Shown here: positions 25,601-60,000 of the stretch, one piece after another | Layout of the letters: each line of letters begins with the position of its first letter | How positions within the stretch are numbered: position 1 is the first letter of the stretch | Assembly: GCF_964340395.1 (NCBI RefSeq) | Contig: NC_135566.1 | Coordinates: 12,026,001-12,086,000, forward strand | DNA: 60,000 nt | Source: Glandiceps talaboti | Taxonomy: Eukaryota; Hemichordata; Enteropneusta; Spengelidae | Direction: 5' to 3' | The notes under the pieces: model-generated | Told to the model about the DNA's origin: nothing | The model's database searches: none | Seen by the model: only the letters and a program-made list of their open reading frames with translations | Position numbers and translations under genes: made by a program

Positions 25601-25870
25601 ACAGGTGTCACTTTTGATTGAGAGGTGTCATGTTTGACTGGCAGGTGTCACTTTTGACTGACAGGTGTCATTTTTGACTGACAGGCGTCACTTTTGACTG
25701 ACATGTGCCATTTTTGACTGACAGGTGTCACTTTTGATTGACAGGTGTCACCTATGATTTGCAGGTGTCACTTTTGACTGACAGGTGCCATTTTTGACTG
25801 ACAGGTGCCACTTTTGACTGACAGGTGCCATTTTTGACTGACAGGTGCCACTTTTGATTGACAGGTGTCA
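25601..25870. repeat. exact 20-bp tandem array with CAGGTG motif, 14 copies
   Basis: Fourteen units start every 20 bp (25601, 25621 and so on to 25861) without any indel. The consensus is ACAGGTGTCACTTTTGACTG, with T/C variation in GTGTCA versus GTGCCA. Eleven of the 14 carry the E-box CAGGTG, and most carry the junction TGACAGGTGTCA, which is nearly palindromic. It is either a minisatellite or a dense factor-binding array. Confidence 0.95.
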
Positions 25871-28493
<2,623 letters not shown>

Positions 28494-28500
<7 letters not shown>

Positions 28501-28726
28501 AGATGGACAGAATATTTGAGCAAGAGTTCAAACGAAATATATATTTAGTACCTCGTTTGAGGGCGTTTTCTGTCGATAAAACTTGTCGGAGGTCTTGACC
28601 CAAACCAAAGACCCTACACGAAAACAAACTGAACTAATTTGATTTGATTTTTGGAGAGACAATTCAAACCAGGCCATGCATGCCATGTATATGTACATAC
28701 ACGTTGTCCTTTAAATACATTCAATT
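28494..28726. mobile_element. interspersed repeat, copy 2
   Basis: Near-identical to 18489-18715, same orientation, again directly after a GA tract. Here another short GA tract also follows on the right (28733-28746). It has a small insertion relative to copy 1 near 28677-28684. No coding capacity is seen. Confidence 0.75.
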
Positions 28727-28746
28727 CAAAAGAGAGAGAGAGAGAG

Positions 28747-31355
28747 TTGCTCAGTCGGGATTATAACTTTATTATACGCCACACTATAAATTAAATCGAA
28801 ATATCTACACAATCTTGTACCATGGCCATATGAGTACATCAAATTCCACCTATTTGTATAGTTGTTTTCATTGATTTATTTAAAAAAAAGAACATCAGTT
28901 TGCAAAATAGTGAAAGCAAACAAACAAGAGAGAGCGATATATGACAATAGCGCCCCCTACGACATAGTTGATGATGTACTCTACTTTAAACACACGCCAG
29001 ACAGACACAAACAAACGAACAAGCAAACAAACTATGTCGTTTAATATGCAAATTAGCACAAGTCTACATTTATAATATATATATACATTCATAAACCATT
29101 CATAATCTAGGAGTAGTCTATCTGTTTTTAGTCGAATCTTGAATGCATGCATTTTCCAAAGGCTCAGTGTCTTGGTGTGTTGCAGATGCAGAGATGTCGA
29201 TTTACTATAAACCTAGCCTTGGATGCAAAGAAGAGAAAAATGGTAAAGAATGTGGGGAGAAATGTGACAGGTTTTGCTTTCTTATCAAGATTCCTCTATA
29301 TATCTGTTTACATGTAATTACACAACCAGCATGGAACTTGGGGGACCGTACAGATGTCCCAAGGTTGATCAATTAGAAATATCAAACCAGTATGTCTCTA
29401 CTACGACATTGAGTTTTAGTCCTCGATCCGATTGTCGCATGGAACAAGAAATAAAAATGATATATATGTAAGCTTACCAGATATCGAAATGAAATTAAAA
29501 CGCTGTATCACAAAACGCGCTTTGATCTTTCCGAAGTTTACCCTTTTTTACGTATCATTCTTGCAAACCAGAGCTGTTATTTCTTCTCGACACTGCGAAA
29601 TAATGGATGTGCGTCTTGGACGGTGCCGTAAAAGAGGCTGTGGTTTACGACGATGAGGTGTAGCCATTAATTAACTTGAAGCTAACATGAAAAGCCTCCT
29701 ACCTTTCAGTTGCCAGAAACCTATATTTAATTGAGTCCCTCCAAATATTCACATCGTACCATGTCGACTTGGATTGCTCACATTCGTTGCTATGACAACT
29801 CAACGAATTTCTTTTCATGTGTAGATGGTATAATAGTCTGAGACATAAATAACTCAATCTTGATGCAATCTCGTTTACACGGACCCTGGTATATTACTAT
29901 GGCAACGTTATATGCTATTGAATTACACTGTTATTCCATGAAGTGTTACGAACGTCAACATGTTGTTTCAGAAACGAGCGAAAATTGTCAGTCAACTTGA
30001 AATATCGGTTCACTTTGTTAGAAAATTAATGGTATGTATAGAGAGTACGGTACATATGATCATAAATTTAGTTGATCACTGTCATGTTAGCACTTTGTCG
30101 ACACCTTCTAAAACTACTTTGAAACTGTTACCATTTTCAATACTTAGCATAAAGTCACTTTTCACTTTAAAATCATTTTTTTTTCGTAAATCCTAAATTT
30201 GACAAGATTTTAAAATCTCGTCAAACGTAGAACATCCGGGTACTTTTTATCAATGTTGAAAAAAAATTATTCTTTCACTGATTGTTACGTTTTGATTGAT
30301 TGGCTGTTAGACAATAATTCAAATGATTGGCATGCGATATTTGATTTTAAAGGCCTTATGGTGTTAAATATTACGAATTATTTATATCCTTGTTATGTAG
30401 ATCCTTCATGGTTTTCTTGTATAAATATTGGTAAAAATCGTTAATTTTTGATCTTCGGCAAATAACGACGTTTGTTTGACCTCACTGGTCGCTATAATTG
30501 TGACCTCGGAATTGATACAACCAAAGAATGTCGGAGTGTTTGTCATACGTTAAATTGTCAGACACGACACGGTGGTGGCCTCGACATGCATACCCATGTC
30601 TAATGTTCCATGGTAGCTGTAGAGTACATACCGCTTTGTAAGGCGTACAGCTTGATTTGCACCCCTCTACACAACGACAATATATTTTAGCACTTGACAT
30701 ACCCTAGTCGACTCCCAGGGTCAAGAAATAACAATAGTATATCCCATCTGAAGCACAGAAACACTTGTAAGTTGTATCTCAGAATTACGAGAAAAAATTG
30801 GGTCTTAATATTGTCACTAAGGACACTATCATAGGGATTATATTTGGTATGAACCTTTGATTCATACACCACGGTCTATTTTAGAATTTTCAAATGATAA
30901 AATAATAAGAACAACAAAATATTCTGAAAAGAAGTCTGATATAGTAAAATAACAATTTATAGATGCAATCAGTTCTTACAAAAAAATTTAACAAAATATA
31001 AGGGATGGCAACCGACGAACTGTAAAGTTTCCAGTCCTTGTATTCGATATTATTTCACGACACAGGACAAATAATACTGCAATAAAGTAGTATTTTGGTA
31101 CAATGGTGGAAATTCAACTATTGTGGTAGACTTATGAGTAAAAATGTAAACCAATGCACACAAAATACTTTCATAAGCTGGGCGCTTTCGACTGCTAACA
31201 ATCAGTCTAAAGCTTGTTCACTTCATGATAGATGGCCTCATAGTATTTTGGTAGTTCGTGCCTATATGCAATGTTCATATGCGTGAATGTAATGCTATAA
31301 AACCAAACGCCTTCACCTATTCTAAACGTGAAGTAAAGGTGGAAAACCTACTAAT
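28747..31355. other. intergenic, nothing coding recognised
   Basis: AT-rich sequence without convincing exons on either strand. Short open frames here lack similarity I recognise and lack splice context. Confidence 0.55.
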
Positions 31356-31499
31356 CTAGAGGCTATCCGTGGCTTCGAATCTCTTCTCACCGTTGGGAGT
31401 TTATTCATTTGTATGAACAACATTTGGTTCATGATATTTTTCATTTAGCTAGACGTGGTGAAGGGAGATCTTGAGATTCAAAGCCACGGTTAACTCTAG
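31356..31499. repeat. imperfect inverted repeat (about 27-bp arms)
   Basis: The left arm begins CTAGAGGCTATCCGTGGCTT at 31356 and pairs with 31473-31499 with a few mismatches and one indel. The spacer is about 90 bp and includes a small TGAAC/GTTCA hairpin. It is a probable foldback or MITE remnant in the intergenic region. A tRNA-like TTCGAATC lies in the left arm, but no cloverleaf forms. Confidence 0.7.
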
Positions 31500-31981
31500 A
31501 GCAGAAACCTACCAGCAAGTCAGTGAATTATTTGGGTTTTCACACATGTATGATTATGAAGTGTGAAGTGTGAAGTCCGTATTAATAGGCTTCCGTATAC
31601 CGTCTGTAGAGGTATACGTTTGTATTTCAAGATTGTGTACATATGATCGCCATGGCAATTTCACTAATATTATGGTCATGTCATGATGGTAAGGAAAGAA
31701 AACAAGAAAATTGGAGGGAAAGACCAGAAAGAAATCAAAGAATTTAGAAGACAGTAAGATAGTATTCTTGTTGTAGGTATAGTGTACAGTCAACTGTAAA
31801 ACTGCCAGGCTAGATATGACTGTGTTGTAAAGGTGGTGATTTTTTTTTTCAATTCGTAACCGAATACTTGCACGTTATGCTTCAATGATTTGAAAGAGGC
31901 CTAGATTTGCACCGTAGGTACAAAGGATGGTACAACCCTTGCTTGGCTGCAATTTTGTCTACTTCCAAAGAGAGGAACAGT

Positions 31982-32146
31982 ACCGGTGGCGCTGCTGCTG
32001 CTGCTGATGATGATGGTGGTGGTGGTGGTGGTGGTGGCGTGCGTGCGTGTGTGCGTATGTATGTATGTATGTATGTATGTATGTATGTATGTATGTATGT
32101 ATGTATGTATGTATGTATGTATGTATGTGTGTGGGGGGGGGGGGTA
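31982..32146. repeat. compound (GCT)-(GAT/GGT)-(ATGT)n-G microsatellite
   Basis: Trinucleotides pass into GGT, a GTGC stretch, about 70 bp of ATGT and a run of about 11 G. Confidence 0.95.
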
Positions 32147-32663
32147 ATACAACGTCTTTAGTGAAAGTTTAATGTAATTCGGCTGCGTAACATGGAAGTT
32201 ATGTGCCTCTGCACATAGCAACGGCCGGGGAGATGAGGAAATGTTATAGGTACTCAGAAGGGAGGTGAAAAGTGCACATTTGTGCGCAGGGTCACCTTAC
32301 GTAAACCGAGAGAGTAGTGACATGGTTCAAATGCCCTTTCATTACAAAGACAGAGAGTAAATTATTCATAAGCGTTGGTTAACATCCAATTAGAAAGCGA
32401 TGGTGGTCCTTGTCACATGAGTGAACGTGGCAAATGATGCTTTCATATGTCATACCAATATATAAAGCTTACTCCAGTCTTCATGCCAATGAATTACAGT
32501 CCATGTGCACGAATTCTCAAATCAGAATTTACAATACTGTTTCTAGAAACCAGTGATTGGTGAACTATAGTGTGTTACACTTTACTAAGTGTGTCACCCC
32601 CGGGTCGGTGAAAGTACATCAGTTAATTGTCAAAGTGGGCGTGTGTTGTGAATGAGTTCTGCA

Positions 32664-32674
32664 TTAATAATTAA
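32664..32674. promoter_or_regulatory. HNF1-like palindromic site upstream of the SLC5 gene (putative)
   Basis: TTAATAATTAA matches the core of the HNF1 consensus (GTTAATNATTAAC) exactly. It lies 110 bp upstream of the predicted ATG. A half-site GTTAAT is also present near 32621. HNF1 is known to drive mammalian SGLT genes. In AT-rich DNA such a match can arise by chance, and the transcription start is unknown. Confidence 0.3.
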
Positions 32675-32783
32675 GCTGCGTGGCCGTGGAAGGTAGATTT
32701 GCTTCAACCGTAGTAGTATTATAACATTACTCTGCTGGTAAAAAAAATTGCAAAACTTTGAAAAGGCACGACACGGCTTTACA

Positions 32784-59950
<27,167 letters not shown>

Positions 59951-60000
59951 GTAACATCAAAATCAAACGAAAGTATAAAATAAAATTGTGTGTGAGGGTG

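Noticed and set aside
25601-25870. CRISPR array
   Set aside because: Regular 20-bp periodicity, but units are contiguous with no unique spacers, and the genome is animal.
31356-31390. tRNA gene, because of the TTCGAATC string
   Set aside because: The string lies in one arm of an inverted repeat; no acceptor or anticodon stem can be formed.

Overview
The window is AT-rich animal nuclear DNA. It has GT-AG introns of about 0.25 to 3.6 kb, many long microsatellites, small foldback elements, and two recognisable protein genes, both on the + strand. The protein families and exon structure fit a marine invertebrate such as a spiralian, hemichordate or amphioxus-like animal. I cannot fix the phylum from sequence alone. 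No bacterial, organellar, CRISPR or rRNA content is visible.

Layout. 1-18785 has no exon I can recognise, only simple repeats and scattered CRE-like motifs. 18786-23316 holds six exons of a nicotinic acetylcholine receptor alpha-type subunit; the signal-peptide exon was not found and must lie further upstream. 23317-32783 is intergenic, with two minisatellites: a roughly 41-bp unit at 24327-25110 and a strictly 20-bp unit containing CAGGTG at 25601-25870. It also holds the second copy of an interspersed repeat whose first copy lies just before the nAChR exons. 32784 to the window end holds 14 exons, plus one weakly supported, of a sodium/sugar cotransporter of the SLC5 family (SGLT4/SGLT1-like). 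Its C-terminal end lies beyond the window.

The two genes have no evident functional link: one is a ligand-gated cation channel of excitable cells, the other a sodium-driven sugar transporter of epithelia. Both carry complete catalytic or binding signatures and look functional.

Most interesting observations: (i) introns 7 and 9 of the SLC5 gene have tandemly multiplied 3' splice acceptors. Intron 9 has six in a row that carry the first bases of exon 10, and every upstream acceptor would lead to a premature stop. (ii) A degenerate but still open partial copy of SLC5 exon 8 lies just upstream of the doubled acceptor. (iii) The nAChR pore has Val instead of the conserved 9' Leu, and Lys at 20'. 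(iv) Several intronic foldback elements are present, one with a 14-bp perfect TIR and a 9-bp target duplication, another with near-identical 49-bp arms. (v) An interleaved A-B-A'-B' inverted-repeat module lies at 17735-17820. (vi) The 14-copy, 20-bp CAGGTG array lies between the two genes.
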